Assembly (NCBI RefSeq): GCF_023343835.1
Contig: NC_064444.1
Location: 7,555,219-7,619,218, forward strand
Length of the DNA: 64,000 nucleotides
Reading direction: 5' to 3'
From: Lagopus muta
Taxonomy: Eukaryota > Chordata > Aves > Galliformes > Phasianidae
Part shown: positions 11,665-24,582 of the stretch, one piece after another
Layout of the letters: each line of letters begins with the position of its first letter
How positions within the stretch are numbered: the first letter of the stretch is position 1
Notes under the pieces: model-generated
Seen by the model: the letters and a program-made list of their open reading frames with translations, nothing else
Database searches by the model: none
What the model was told of the DNA's origin: nothing
Position numbers and translations under genes: made by a program

Positions 11665-13126
11665 TTTTTTTTTAACTATTTCATAAGATAGTGCATGACA
11701 TTATAAACAGATTCATTTACCTGTTTGGGATTCTGTGTTTGTGTGTTGTGTTTTTAATTCTATAGCTTGAAAAGTATTTTTGAAAGAACGTGATCTTGAA
11801 AATGTATTCCTTTATCTGAATCTTAGTATTAAAACTGTTTACTTCAATGGTTTTGTCCTGACCTGCAGAGCAATAAAGAGAAAAATACTGATTTGTGCTC
11901 TTCCAGAGAGATCTGTTAAGTGTTCTGGTTTTGGGTGAGCTGGGTTTGTTGCTTTTGTTTTTTCCTTTTTGTTAAGTATCACAGTTCTTTCTGTAGTGCT
12001 AGACTTTGATTCTCTGCTTGCTGGACTCCCCTGACAATCTTTAAAGGTCCTATATAAATTATATTAAAGCCAGGTGATGAAAAATGATTTGGACCTTTTA
12101 GGGGTTGAGAATGGATGTGATATTTTTTTCTGTGATTCTAGAGGTGCGAATGCTTGGGTTTGGTTTTTGTTACAAGATAATTTGGGTGGAGCAGATTATT
12201 GCTAGCTGTCAACTGGGATGGAAAGAATTGCAGTTTAGGTGATGCTCTAAAAGAATCTGTTGCAATCTGTCAAGTCCTGAGTCGTTTCTGGAACAAAATT
12301 GTTCTGAAGCTGTTGTAGTCCTTCCATGGGTAGGTTGAGCAAGGTGGTCTTTAGAATTGGAACCTTATCCTTTCTGTCCTTCATCCTGTGCTCCGTGTCT
12401 GGGAGTAGCAATACTAATATTGTGAGTGAGATTGACATCATTTAAAATTGTAAAAATTGAAAATATGGCATGAAAAAAAGCTATTGAAGTATCAGCAGCA
12501 GAAGTGTTGAAATTTCAGATTTAAAATACTGAAGAATATGATCTGATGTATATCTGAATTGTGTTACTTCTAGCATGTAAATCCGCTTGGGAAGTACATG
12601 GTCTGTAGTGCTGAAGGAAGGGGAATAGGATGGAAATCTGCTGTTAAGTAACAAAATTTAATAGCAAATACCACATTTTTAAATAGCAACAGCTCCTGTG
12701 TTATTTTGAGCATCTATTTACTTCTATTGGCAGTCCAAGTCCTGAGGCTGAGCATTTAATTTAATGCTTTACATTAAAGAACTATTCTCGTATAGTGCAT
12801 TTGCCTTCCAGCCTCTGCAAATAAATAACAAGTGTGCCATACATCACGGTCAAGCGAGTTCCACTGCCAAATGGATAAAACCGCCTCAACCATTTTTTGT
12901 AGTACTGGAATAGGAAACATTTATTACATCTATTATAGACAGTGGAGTGATTTAAGAGCCTAAGAGGTGTCATTTATATAATGTTACAATTCTTAACTCT
13001 CAGAAATAAAATAAGCAAGGATCCAAACAGGCTCTACATATATACTGCTACCCACAAAACCAAGCATTGCTATAAACGTAGATGGTCATTTTACAGCCAG
13101 ACATTTTTACACTGTATCTTTTTGCC

Positions 13127-13134
13127 TGACGTCA
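13127..13134. promoter_or_regulatory. Perfect CRE octamer TGACGTCA
   Basis: The palindromic CREB/ATF consensus octamer occurs exactly. It sits in CpG-poor DNA with no nearby CpG island, TATA context or first exon that I can see. One exact match in 64 kb is not significant by itself, though the retained central CpG is mildly notable. Confidence 0.3.
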
Positions 13135-15296
13135 GTATCCCTAAACTTTATACTGTTTGAAGAGTAATTATAGATATAGATTTCTTGCCCTGCATGTTCC
13201 TTTCTTTAGAAATTAGAAAACCCTTGGCAGTTACAGGAAACTTCACTGTATCACTGCAAAATTTTTTTTCTTCAGTAACGATAATATAGATGCCTGGCCA
13301 TGAGCATTTGTTGCCTACAGTGAGTGTTTGTTGTTTATCGTATGTGTTGTTGCACCCATGTTGATGCTAGACAACATTCCCTCATATATAACTGAGATGT
13401 ATTAGTACTAATATTCATTTTTCTGTTGTCATAGTGCCAGCATGATCTGCTCTTTATACTGGTCACTATAGAGAGAAAATCACAGATCTTTATTTCAAAG
13501 ATAAGTGAATGAAGTGAATGTTTCAAATCGTAGAGTATATTCTGATAAGCACCTGGGAGAGCAGTCTTAGAAGGAGAAAGGAACACAGGTTATACCAAAA
13601 AGAATACAAAATAATTGCAAAAAGCATTGGTGTATTTCCAATTGCATTCATATATCATCAAAGTTGTATGAAAATTGCTCAAGTTGCTTATCTCAAAGAC
13701 AGTTGGTATAAATGACCGAGTGATGTGAGTGTTGCATCTGTTCATGGCAAAGGATGGCCTGTGGAAGCACTTTTTTTTTTTTAAACTTGATTTCTCAAAG
13801 CTATTTGAAGAGATACCTGCTTCTCTGGCACAAGAACTGCTTCATGTTTTTTAATATTGTTGAGTTTTCACTTGGAATTTTACTGCAGCTTTGGAAAATT
13901 ACATCCTATTCTTTGTGTGCTTGATATAGGGGCCTGTTAAATCCCTGAACACCAAAAACTTGCTGAATTTCCCTGGGGGTGATGGTCTTATTACTTGCTA
14001 TTGCTTCAATTAATTCTCCTGGGAGCCATTTAATTTTTTTTAGCCCTTAAAACTTTTGGAAATTCATACGATTATGAAAGATTTAACTCAACTAAAGTTG
14101 TTAGGATAGGGCTTAAGTTTGCAAACCCCATTTTTACTCCCTCATGAGGCCACCAGTATTTGCCCTCTGATGCATAAAATTTGACAATATGAATTATATA
14201 CCTGCCCAGACCCCACTGTTTCAGATCCGGGGGAAAAAAGTTAAAGCATCAGTATGTAAATTGATGGTAATTCTGCATGCATCAGTAGCAGTGCCAAAGT
14301 GTAAATCAGGTTAAGACAATTGACACATCTGAAGACTTAATTGAGAATGAAAGCTCAGGTTCTAAACAGAATAGTGTTCATTGTTCATGTATGCAGAACT
14401 TTATCTCAGAATATACATATTCTGATGCTAAACTTTAGCATAGAGCAGTTTAATGTATCTCTGTCAAAACAGAGTCTGTTTCTAATATTGATTTATAATG
14501 TAGATTGATGAAGTTATTGGTATAGATTTGTCCACATACAATATTATGCTTTCCTCCCCTTTTATTTCTACTGAAGCAGAAGTCTGTCCCATAATTCCAC
14601 ATCAGGGAAGCTAGAAAAACTTGGAAAAGGGAACCTGCTGAATGCTGCACTTGCAAAGCATTCACTCTTCCTGAAATTAAACTCAAGAACAACAAAAAAG
14701 CAAATGCCAAAAGAGTAACTAAAAGTGAATCCTTTTTACTGAAATTTTCAGAGATGGCATTTATCCTGTAATTGTGATCTCTAATCATTCCATAGATTTG
14801 TTTGTCTTGCAAATGATCTTGTAAGTACTGCTTTAACCCCAGCAGGACTAGTGGATATTCCCAATAAAGAATGTGTCACATTAATGACTAGTAGAAATTA
14901 TTTTTCATTTCCAACAGTATACAGGTATTTTGATAACTTGGTCCATATGTGTACTGCTGCTGTTTTCAATCACAGTTTTAATTCAAGCATTCATGTTTTA
15001 AAAATTGGGTCCAGAAGGTCTTAAAATAACAAAGTGGGACATGCTTGTTAGATCATCTGCTTTCATGTTACCCCTCCCTGTCTTGTAACTCTGGTTGGTT
15101 TTTTTTTATTTGTTTTTGTTTTTTTTGTTTAAATCTAGTTTAAAATATGAAAAACAACTCTCTGACAAAGCACATTTTATTATTTTTATTTATTTATTTA
15201 TTTATTAATATTGAAGTTAGTGTGAGTATAATTAAGGATTTCCTGGATTATCCAGACAGGAGAAATCTTGGATCAACTATCATTGCTGAAGCCAAA
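13135..15296. other. Unique non-coding DNA
   Basis: No gene is recognised. A 44-bp segment at 13276-13319 has an excellent acceptor and GTGAGT donor but stops in every frame. A 69-bp segment at 14752-14820 has a modest acceptor and GTAAGT donor with one open frame. A T-rich stretch at 15098-15129 and a TTTA repeat precede the CR1 copy. Confidence 0.55.
15178..15207. repeat. (TTTA)n microsatellite
   Basis: About six TTTA units with slight variation. It lies about 90 bp from the 3' end of the following antisense CR1. Confidence 0.85.
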
Positions 15297-15470
15297 TTCA
15301 TAGAATCATCAAATGGCTATGGTTGGAAGAGACTTTGAAAGATCATTGAGCGCCAGCCTCCTGTGACTGTGTTGCCCCCCACTAGATCAGTCTGCTTAGG
15401 GCCCCACCCAGCCTGGTCTTGAATTACCTATAATGGGGCCATCCCTCAATTCATGCTGCTGTACTGGGAC
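15297..15470 (-). mobile_element. CR1 LINE 3' end (antisense)
   Basis: Read on the plus strand, it begins with TTCATAGAATCATC, followed by GGTTGGAAGAGACTTTGAAA, 'CACTAGATCAGTCTGCTTAGGGCC' and 'CAGCCTGGTCTTGAA'. This is the standard order of an antisense CR1 3' end (terminal ATTCTATGA motif, then the 3' UTR). The copy fades by about 15470 and is therefore heavily 5'-truncated, as is usual for CR1. It cannot encode anything. Confidence 0.8.
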
Positions 15471-16756
15471 ACACCAGCTCTCTTTGCACACGTCAATTCA
15501 TTGAGCATGCTCTCAGCACCCAGAAGCCCTCTGAGATTTCAGCGTGTGATGCATTGGGCTGAATTTTAGCATGTGGCTGGCAGAGTTAGGATTTCTTGTT
15601 GTCACTGTATAAATTTGTCATATTGAAGCCCCACATCTATCTGCTCTGTGTGTTGTTTTCAGCTTAAAGCTCTTTAAAAAGAGTGTTTTGTTTGTTGGAT
15701 GTTTTGGAAATCAATAGAAAATTGATCACAGTTGAAGGGGACGCAGCCTTGTACTGTTGTTTGTGTACAGTCAAATCATGAGATAAGCTCTAAGGATAAA
15801 TATTAATTGCTATGGCACATCATTGCAAACCAAATTAGTATCTTGCTTGATTAACAGCAGTTGTATTCACTGCTGTTTGCTTAGAAAGCAGATATACTGC
15901 ACAGTATACAGAGTAGCATTTTAAGGAATTTAAATTCTACCCAAACAGGATTTCTAGATAGAAAGGAAGAAAACTCCAGAATTTTGGTAGCACCAACTGA
16001 AAATAATCTGTTAAATCACAGCCAACATGAGAGGCACTTCTAGAGAACTGATGCTGTACCTGTATGACCTAAGCAGTCAGTAAGGGTTATTGAGGCTACA
16101 CAAAGGTAACTCTGGTCTTTATAATGGGCTCTCAACCATTTTTAATCAAATTGCAAACCAGTATCATATTAGCTAATAAATTCACCAAGAATTTTGGGAA
16201 TTTAATCCATTAATCTTAAATCTCTGCACAGACAAAAGTCATTGAGATAATGAGTCACCTGAGGCAATAAGATTCAGTAGAAATCAAATGGCTAATTTTT
16301 GCCTGTGCCCGTGAATATTTCTTTTAGGAATCCTCTTTTTTTCCTCATGAGAAAAGTATTATTAGCACCTTCTGCACTCCTTTCATGCCAGAACGCTTGA
16401 GGAACCACATCTAGTTCTGAGAATATGCTCTTGCAGGCATTTGTATCTTTTTTCTGATGGTGAATAATTTGTGAAGGACGTGTCCTAACCCAGACATGTC
16501 AAACTCTGGGACTAAATTTTCACCTCCTGTTTTAACATTTACGGTCTGCAATGACTTGAAGTACGTTTCTATGTGCATTTGCAAAACACAGATTTCAAGC
16601 GTATTTTAAGTTATGCCTTGTTCAGAGAATTTTTTTTACCCCACATATTTTATTGGTTCCACTTCTGGATTGTTGGTGTGTAGTTTTGTGGAGTTCTTTT
16701 ATTTTACTTTTTTAAAATCTATTTCCATTACCAGTTTTCCTGCTAGAAGTAACTGC

Positions 16757-16795
16757 TTTTTTTTTTTTTCTTTCTTTTTTTTTTTTTTTCTTCCA
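16757..16795. repeat. T/C homopyrimidine tract
   Basis: Thirty-nine bases made only of T with three C interruptions, ending in TTCCAG. Long homopyrimidine runs can look like splice acceptors; no donor pairs with it convincingly. Confidence 0.85.
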
Positions 16796-19700
16796 GTTCA
16801 TTCTTCAAATGCAGCTTATTTTCCCTTATCCTAATTGTTTTTTGAATTTTAAGGTGTCTACGCAGCAGCTTAGAATCAAACAAGTTGAAAATGGTGTACC
16901 AGGGTGTGGGGGGAGGGGAACATGGTGGAATTCAGGTATACCAGCAGGGAAAAATCAATGTTTATCATGATCTTTTCTCAGTGTGAAATGGACTGAGAAA
17001 GGATGTTATGTAGCATGAAATCACGTAGAATGACCTTGAAAGAATTTAGAAGGCAATCATGAGCATTCTGTCTGAGCTTGCAGATTTATTATAGCACAAA
17101 GATGCTGTGAGTTCTCCTATTATACTACTAAGCAAACAGAGAATTCATAATGGACATCTGTGTGATTAAAAGCTCAATCCCCTGAGAGTGCTGAACACCT
17201 CATAATTTACAAATAGAAAAACCTTGACTGAGATGTTAAAGACATTTCCTCATGCTTGGAATTAATTACATATTAGGGGAATTTAGAATGTGGTCTCTTT
17301 TTTAATAATGTAGGGAATTTTTAAATCCTTGTTAAATCTTCTGTACGTTTTTATTTTTACTTCCTGACCCTGAGTGTATGTACCTGAGTATTTTGCAAGC
17401 TTTGCATGAAAAAGAGCTTAATAAGGAGCCCTGTCCTTTTACAGAAGCTATATAATGTTCACTGTCCAAACACTGCGGAACAATCACTCAATTATCCTCA
17501 CTCTGGTCAAAATTCCCATATCACCTTAAACTCCATTCTATACTTCTATAAATACTATATTTAAGATAGCATTGCTTAAAGATTCAATGGGAAAATAAAG
17601 TTCATTGCTAAATAAACTCAATCTGAACATGCAGGATTCTCATGTGCAAATGAAATTAAATGTGAAAAATATTCTTTTAACCTGGCTGTGCTCACAGTTC
17701 AGAGCAGTAGGTGGAAATCTATTCTTTTGTGAAAAATTTTCAGAGTCCTCAGAAAACTGCAATTGACAAATTATGTCTGATGGTTTTAAAATGTCTGAGT
17801 ATGCTGCATACAATTTTCTTCCTCATTTGGAAGAATTTGAAAGTCTGTTCCCACTCTTGTCATTTGTTTCAAAATAATTTGCTATAGAAGTGCTTCCACT
17901 TCTCCAAGTTAATTTCCTTTCCACATGATCTTTAAAAGTATTTTTATTAATTTATGTCAATCTGGTTATTTTCAGCTGTGATGATGTTCTGATCTGCTTA
18001 TACGGCCTGCTCTGGAAGTCTTGAGTGTCAGTTTTTGATGCGATTCTTCACGTTCTCTATTAATCAGAACCACCTGTTAAATGGACAAATCGGTGTAACA
18101 GCTGATGCATTAGTTTCCAGCATTTTCATAGTGCTCATAAAAGGTAATTAACCCATGACTGTGTCAAGGAATACTTATACTGTCATGTGGCATTTTTATC
18201 TGTAACTTCATGACTAACAACTGCTGAAAAATATAATTCTTTCTTGATGTTATTCTCCATTGACTGTCAGATACCCCTAACTACTGTAAGAGTTGAAACA
18301 GTTATGAAGTAGATAGCTAATTCTTTTCAGCACAACCGTATTAGAAATATTGCATGTATTTGGAAAACATTACGATATCTATAAAAAGCTCTTTCAAGGT
18401 GCACACTATAAATTTAAGTAGTGAGATCTGTTTGCAATGCTAAAACTTGATTGCATATAGATTCTTTCTGTCAGCTCTAATGGTGTTATACACGTGCATT
18501 AGAGAGTGCAGTATTTTCTACTGAATTGTGTGAGTCATAGAATAGGTTTCTCTTTTCTCTCATTAAAGAATATTTTTAACCTTTATTAGACAATATTGAA
18601 GTATTAAGTCTATGGAAAACTTTATCTTTGAACTTCTTTCTTTCCCCCCCAGTAGGAAAATTTAAAACAATTATTTTTTAAGCTAAGTGCTTTACCTACA
18701 AGTGCATCAAAAAAAAGGGGGAGAGTGAAATATCATTCCTTTCTCCTGTTGTATGTAAGCATTCTTTGGCTGTGCCACTTTGAAGTAGGAGGAAAAAACC
18801 GTGGCTTACATTTATATGTAGGATGACAGTCTTCTCAGATGTTTATTTTGAAGTGGTCCAGACTGAGTCATGCAGATCCCTTTTTCCCAGTCACCTACCT
18901 TGTACTGCTTCTGAAGAATACTTCAGTCAGTAGCCTGAAGTGGTAGGGATTGAAATTATTGGGCATTTTGGAAAATTTGTGCCTAAGTATCCACTGTAGT
19001 ATACAAGGATTACTAGCAGCAGTATCTTATAGAGTGTATATAAACTACAGATGACTTAACTGTGTGCTCAGTCAGAGAAGAGTATGGAGCTTTCACCCAC
19101 AAGGAGAAGCCTCCGAACATGAGTCATCTCAAGCCATTGCTTTCCTTACAGTTGGATTAGCTATGGAATCATTAGATTTTAAGGCTAAATGCAAATCTCT
19201 CTTTTTTTCTTCCATGGTGACACACTGTAATTCACACCTGTATCTCTACATTTTCTTCTCTTCATCCTAGCTGTTCAGCACAGCAGAATTATGACATTTC
19301 CATTATATTACCTGTCTTCCATAGACTTACGATTTCAGTTTAAGCGATTTAATTTTACACAGCATAGAATACAGCACTGTGCGGCTTTTATACAGATGAA
19401 ATTTGCATTACCCATAAGCATCTCTAGTGAAAACCCCTCATATTTTACACATTTCAATTTGTTTCTCATTCTTGACCATAAGAATGTGGAAAGTTTTATA
19501 TTCTGAACTTGATTGGAATAGCCATCAAGTAATCTGACTTGCAGCACCATTATATTTTTAAAAATTACCTGCCCTCTATTGTGACACAACTCCCCCTGTG
19601 TGGCAGCGCAGACGTATAAATATCTTCTAAACTTCTGTCGACGAATATTGTTTTCTGTCATCACAATTGCACCATGAAATATGAAAGTTCAATTTCCTCT

Positions 19701-22318
19701 TCATTTCCTTTTAATAAAACTTCTGTTCATTTCATTTTTGAAAAGAGATTGGATCTAAATTACTTTGACTTCTTCTGGCCTAACTTTGGTGAATGTTACG
19801 AGAGAGAATCTGAAACCCTTTTAAAAACCAGCAAGGAGATTAAGGAGTGTATTCTGGGGGGGTTGTACTTGCATTCTCATCTCTCTTTCAATACAAGCCT
19901 TTTGCATTTAGAAATAACAGTATTGATTCCAACACTTTGTTCCAAGAAGCATAAATACTGTGCCCACTGCATGAGCTGCTCTTTAAAACTTAACATTTCC
20001 AAACAGCATTTTCTTGTTCGAACAGTAGACAAGGGACTTAGCTGCAGAAGTAAATTTGCCATATTATTTTTCATCAAAAGCCACTGCACTTTATGATATT
20101 AATGCAGCCTTTTCAAATTTCTGTAGGTAGCATTCAAAGGGATGGAAACTGTGTGATCTTCGTCTGTCAGTGGTCTATTAGTGATCAAGTTAATGGAATT
20201 CAGACAAGAGAAGAAATAAATTGGCTAAGGCAAGTACCAATTTCACAGGTTGGCTCTCCATGAAAGCAGTATCTCTTCCTGTTTTCTTGGATATAACATG
20301 TAAACTCCACCTAAAATTACAACAGGGACTGAGTACACTGTTTATATATGAATAGCTTGTGTTTGTGGGTCTATCCACTGATGTTCTTGAGCTCAGAAAC
20401 CTATAACATCTTCTAATGCAACAAGTTAGAAGACCATCAGTACTTATGACACTATTTCCTATTGTTCACTTAAGGTAAAGTGGATGCTGAATCCTGTGGA
20501 ATTGATGGAATTTCTGCTTAAACATCTTTGACAAAAGTATAGTATTTCTGAGTATTGTAGAAAATGTGTTGTGACTGTTAGAGGCATAAATACTAGCAAT
20601 TGTTTCAGGGTGCATCATCTCATCTACACGTGCATCTGCATTGGTGGCGGAATACGTGCTGAGAAGATTTTTTCCCTCTGTTGGGAAACAAAAGCAGTAT
20701 GATGCAGTTACTGAACTTTCTTGCCATTCTAGATATGGTCTTTAATCAGCTGAGATGGGATGACGCAGCTGTCAGTGGCTCACCATTCAACATTGTTCTG
20801 TAGGCAAAACACAGTTTTCTAAATTTCTGTGATGCATAAATCCAGGCAGAGAAAATAGCTTTGATTGTATAGAAGCACGGTATCTGCAGAGTCAACTTTT
20901 GCGTGTATATCAAGGACCTTTAATTCTGTTGAATTGTTTCAGAATGTGAAGCTAAGCCTAATGTTTTGTGGATGAGCCACCTCTGTGTGACAAGAAGGCT
21001 GCATTTTTCGCAGTGATAGTGGAAAAAAAAAAAAATTCTACACCTACATTTACAATGGTACTCTGCACAACATGTTTAGAATAAGTATTTCAATGTAGAG
21101 ATGTGACACAAGATTTTGACAGACGTTTTTTCCCAGTTTCTCTATTAAATTGATAACGAGTTTGAATTCTGAAGGAATCTTGTCAGAATATGTTGGCTCC
21201 ACAACAATGTAATTATAGAAGTTAAACTATTCAAACAATCATATTTTGCACATGAAATTAAACAAGTTTGGAACAATGTTTAATGTAACTTCCAATGTGT
21301 AATTTTCTAAATTTTCTTTGGAAAATACTACCATAAGAAAAAACATTCATCAGGCAGTCTTAGTGTGGGTGGGGGTAAAAAAGAAAAGAGAAGAAGGACC
21401 TCAGACCTCAATTTCATTTATTATAATAAATCAATTTCATACTCATTTGTGTTTAATCTCCATTGGAAATTTACATTATCCGATCAGAACAGGGGAGATC
21501 AAGTGTCACATAAAAATTCAACAGGAAATTCATGGAATGAATCAGTAAAAGTACAGCTTATATGTAGAGATTTTAAACCCATCTAAATTCTAATAAAAAC
21601 TTCTAAATCCTATTTTAGACTGAACAAGAAGGAAGCTCAGGAACTGTAACATACCTAAGAAGCCCCTCGAAGTGTTAACATACTAATATTTAATCATTTT
21701 TAGTCTTTGTATGTGCAAATTAAATATTTTAACTCCAGCGCTTATAGCTTTAATTTTATACATTTTTCTCTGAGGAGTAGTAGTTTATAGGGACAACACT
21801 ATATCATCTTTGAATATTTAGCTTGTTGAAAATATATTCTGTGTATTGTAGGTGACATTTAACCTGTTGAATTAAAATTTCTGGTACATGTGACTCATGA
21901 AGGGCTTATGTGATTTACAGCAGATTTAGACATTACTTCATGAGATTTGAGCATGTGTATATGTCACCTTTGGAAACTGGGGAAGCATAAGGAGGGATGA
22001 AAAAGGAGAAGGAAGCAGTCAAATGAAAACCGAAGAGGCAAAAGCCATCTGCAGTGGATGAATTAATAAATTCAAAGTGATGGACTCTACATTTTATGCC
22101 TTGAAATGAGAAAAATATGTGGACAAAAGTGAATTGTTTCCTGTTCAGCAATAGCCAAAAAAAGGAAACAGAGCATTAAAAACAGTTAGGTCCAATTGTT
22201 TTATAAAATGAAGAGTATATGAAGAAGAGGGAAGCAGTGTGTTATCTTTATTCCTATTCATATCCCTTCAGTTCCAGGGGACAATTGCTCTGAAGTAATT
22301 TACTATCTTGTCTGCTGC

Positions 22319-22337
22319 TTTTTTTTTTTTTTTTTTT
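22319..22337. repeat. T19 homopolymer
   Basis: An uninterrupted run of 19 T followed by CCCTAGGG. Confidence 0.9.
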
Positions 22338-22599
22338 CCCTAGGGAATTCCAGGAGGTTTTCATGACTGCTGAAATAAGCTTGAAACAAGCCGAAAGCTT
22401 GGAATATTTCCTTAATACTGACAATTAATGATGAAAAAACTGGAATGAGAAAGTAGTCTTTTGGGATACCTGAAGTACTGTGTGTGCCATATTTACAGTC
22501 TTAGTCTGAACACAAGATAGCTCTTGTTCTTTCAACCAATATCTATGTGGTCAGTATTCATAAAGCTGTTTGAAGTTCTAGCTGTGCATAAAAATGAGG

Positions 22600-22630
22600 T
22601 AGAAAAATAATCTAAAAGATTATTTTTCTA
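22600..22630. repeat. Perfect 14-bp inverted repeat, 3-nt loop
   Basis: Arm TAGAAAAATAATCT (22600-22613), loop AAA, arm AGATTATTTTTCTA (22617-22630). Pairing is perfect over 14 bp. The A+T-rich arms could extrude as a small hairpin; no element boundary or gene end is obvious next to it. Confidence 0.9.
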
Positions 22631-23075
22631 ATAAGAAAAACTGTTGTATCAAAATGACTGCATTTACAAAACTTAAAAATCTCCTTTAAAATTCCTGTGC
22701 ATTCCTATTTTGGGAAGCAATATCTAAAATATAAAATTATGTTAAAATTTTTTGAACATAAAACACATTGTTTAGATTTACTATGAGGAATTCCATCCCT
22801 TTGCTTCATATGCATCTCCACTTCAGACACAGTTCTGTCAGACTGCCCCTCTGTGGCATCTGTCACATGAAAACAAATTATAATGGAATATTGGTGGTAT
22901 GGGTTATCCTCTACTGCCAGACCAACAATATCTGCCTCTGATGTCGTATGAAAACATAATAAAATAAGGAGCATTACTTTCCAAGCAGCCCTGTAGATCT
23001 GAATTCTATTTTTATATAGGTAATTTTGGAGCTAATCAGGCAATGGCAAATTAATCCTTCATTTGCTACTGTATC

Positions 23076-23077
<2 letters not shown>

Positions 23078-23108
<31 letters not shown>
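23078..23108. repeat. T31 homopolymer
   Basis: The longest pure run in the window: 31 T. A second T14 run follows at 23155-23168. On the minus strand it is an A31 tract, but no poly(A) signal precedes it, so I do not read it as a retrocopy tail. Confidence 0.9.
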
Positions 23109-23112
<4 letters not shown>

Positions 23113-24553
23113 AACTGAGCTGAAAGATCAGAACAGCACAATACAGATTTATGCTTTTTTTTTTTTTTAATTTGGCAACAGAATGAATAGAATGAAGAGG
23201 GTGAGTTAGTATAAAGTACAGTTTGACACAATTATAATATAGTTCTTTTTTTCTGATCATGTGCTGTGAATGAAAGTCTGCCAATGGTGATAAGAAAGTT
23301 CTGTTTGTCTGAATCTGTTGGCACACTGTTTTTAAAAAAGTAGATCAGCTGCATAAGAATCTGGGGAATTTTTGTTAAGCAATGATTATATTTCATACAA
23401 ATAGTATGTAATGGAGTTCAAGCATTCATAAAATACTCATCTCTTAATAAAAATACTTTTTAACCTAGGAACAAAATAACGTTTTTGCGTACATGTAGAT
23501 TTGTACTGGGAGAAAATAGAGAAGGCAGAGCTTACAAAGAAAAAATGCTGGTGCAATATCCTTTTTATGCTTGTTGATTTTATGAGTTTTGTAAGTAATT
23601 AAAAATCAATTTAATCATGCTCCATAATTACATACTCTTGAAGGAAAAATACTCTAGATTCAGACCATATCATACTTAAAATACAGTGAAGCTCTGTGTT
23701 ACATAGACCAACAAAACCACACGTTAGGTAAAAATTATTGACCACACGTCTGCCAGGCAGTAAGAGATAAAGAGTAGATCCTCATGTCCAACAGTACATT
23801 TTAGTAAAACCTGAGAAATGCTGTTCAACTCCGACACAGTTATTCAATGGCAACTTCCTTTTTTATCAGAAATAAACTTTTTTTGGATTTTTATTATCAT
23901 CGCTAATGTTAATTTGATAGACTTTTTTATTCTAGTTGATAAGAGCGGTAAAATTGTTTTAAGTCTTGATGCTTCAAGATAATTCAGTAGTGCAGGAGAA
24001 TATCGTGGAATATAATGGTGTATTGGTTATTTGTGTGACTTTCACAACTGAGAGCTCTTGTTTTGTGTCAGGCTACTAGCATAGCATGTGCTGATTGATA
24101 AGACACATCAAGCAAAACAGAAAAATGACCTGAACTGCTCTTCATTGTTTTTTTTTCTTTTGAATTACAGGTATTATAGATGAACAATTTTATTTTAAAT
24201 TGAACATATGTGCTTTTTTTAGAATCATTAACAGGCATTTTTCTGTAAAATACTTGATGAAAGCTTTTTCTATAGCCATTTGTTGTCCCAATATTAACAA
24301 AATAAGAAAAGTATTATGCCATTCCTAGAGGATAGTTTTCTTTTCAGTCTTTGGTCTGCATAAATTTTGAAAAACATGCTGCTAATTTTTTTATGTTGCT
24401 TTTGAAGATTGCATTAAACAGCTAGACCTCCAAATTTGCTTGCTTGGGAAGATTTTTTTCCTTACATGCAAAAATATGCATACAGCTACAATTCCTATAT
24501 ATGGACTCCATATTTTCTTTTCTGCAAACCACAGTCTCTATTCTAGTGCATAA

Positions 24554-24582
24554 ATTCAATACAATAAGGTATTGTATTGAAT
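24554..24582. repeat. Perfect 12-bp inverted repeat, 5-nt loop
   Basis: Arm ATTCAATACAAT (24554-24565), loop AAGGT, arm ATTGTATTGAAT (24571-24582). Perfectly paired hairpin with no obvious associated gene. Confidence 0.9.

Larger units (their letters stand above)
7281..13126. other. Unique A+T-rich non-coding DNA
   Basis: No gene is recognised. It carries TTTA and CAAAA microsatellites (listed), an A17 tract at 8677-8693, a G-run at 10099-10105 and a TA repeat near 11645-11664. ORFs in 9379-9751 are open on both strands at once and look like chance. The bases around 12022-12052 faintly resemble a CR1 tail but are too short to call. Confidence 0.55.
15471..22599. other. Long unique A+T-rich non-coding stretch
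   Basis: I see no gene or mobile element. Features are limited to a T/C tract (16757-16795) ending in a textbook acceptor sequence without a matching donor, a C8 run at 18645-18652, an A13 tract at 21023-21035 and a T19 tract at 22319-22337. ORFs at 19335-19664 (minus) and 19674-20096 (plus, 140 codons) are low-complexity in composition and match no family I know. Confidence 0.55.

Noticed and set aside
12022-12052. Faint CR1-tail-like words (TGCTGGACT... AATCTTTAAAGGTCCT)
   Set aside because: About 30 bp only, lacking the terminal ATTCTATGA motif.
13276-13319. 44-bp segment with excellent acceptor (TTTTTTTTCTTCAG) and GTGAGT donor, plus strand
   Set aside because: Stops in all three frames and very short; used as a reminder of how often splice-like pairs occur by chance.
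14752-14820. 69-bp segment with acceptor ATTTTCAG and donor GTAAGT
   Set aside because: Acceptor has a weak pyrimidine tract and the overlapping 120-codon minus ORF is unrecognised; not distinguishable from chance.
19674-20096. 140-codon plus-strand ORF
   Set aside because: No motif, overlapping minus ORF, composition like neighbouring non-coding DNA.
23078-23108. T31 as a minus-strand retrocopy tail
   Set aside because: No AATAAA or ATTAAA at the right distance on the minus strand and no flanking duplication seen.
22974-23326. Minus-strand ORFs containing long lysine runs
   Set aside because: They are translations of the T31 and T14 homopolymers.
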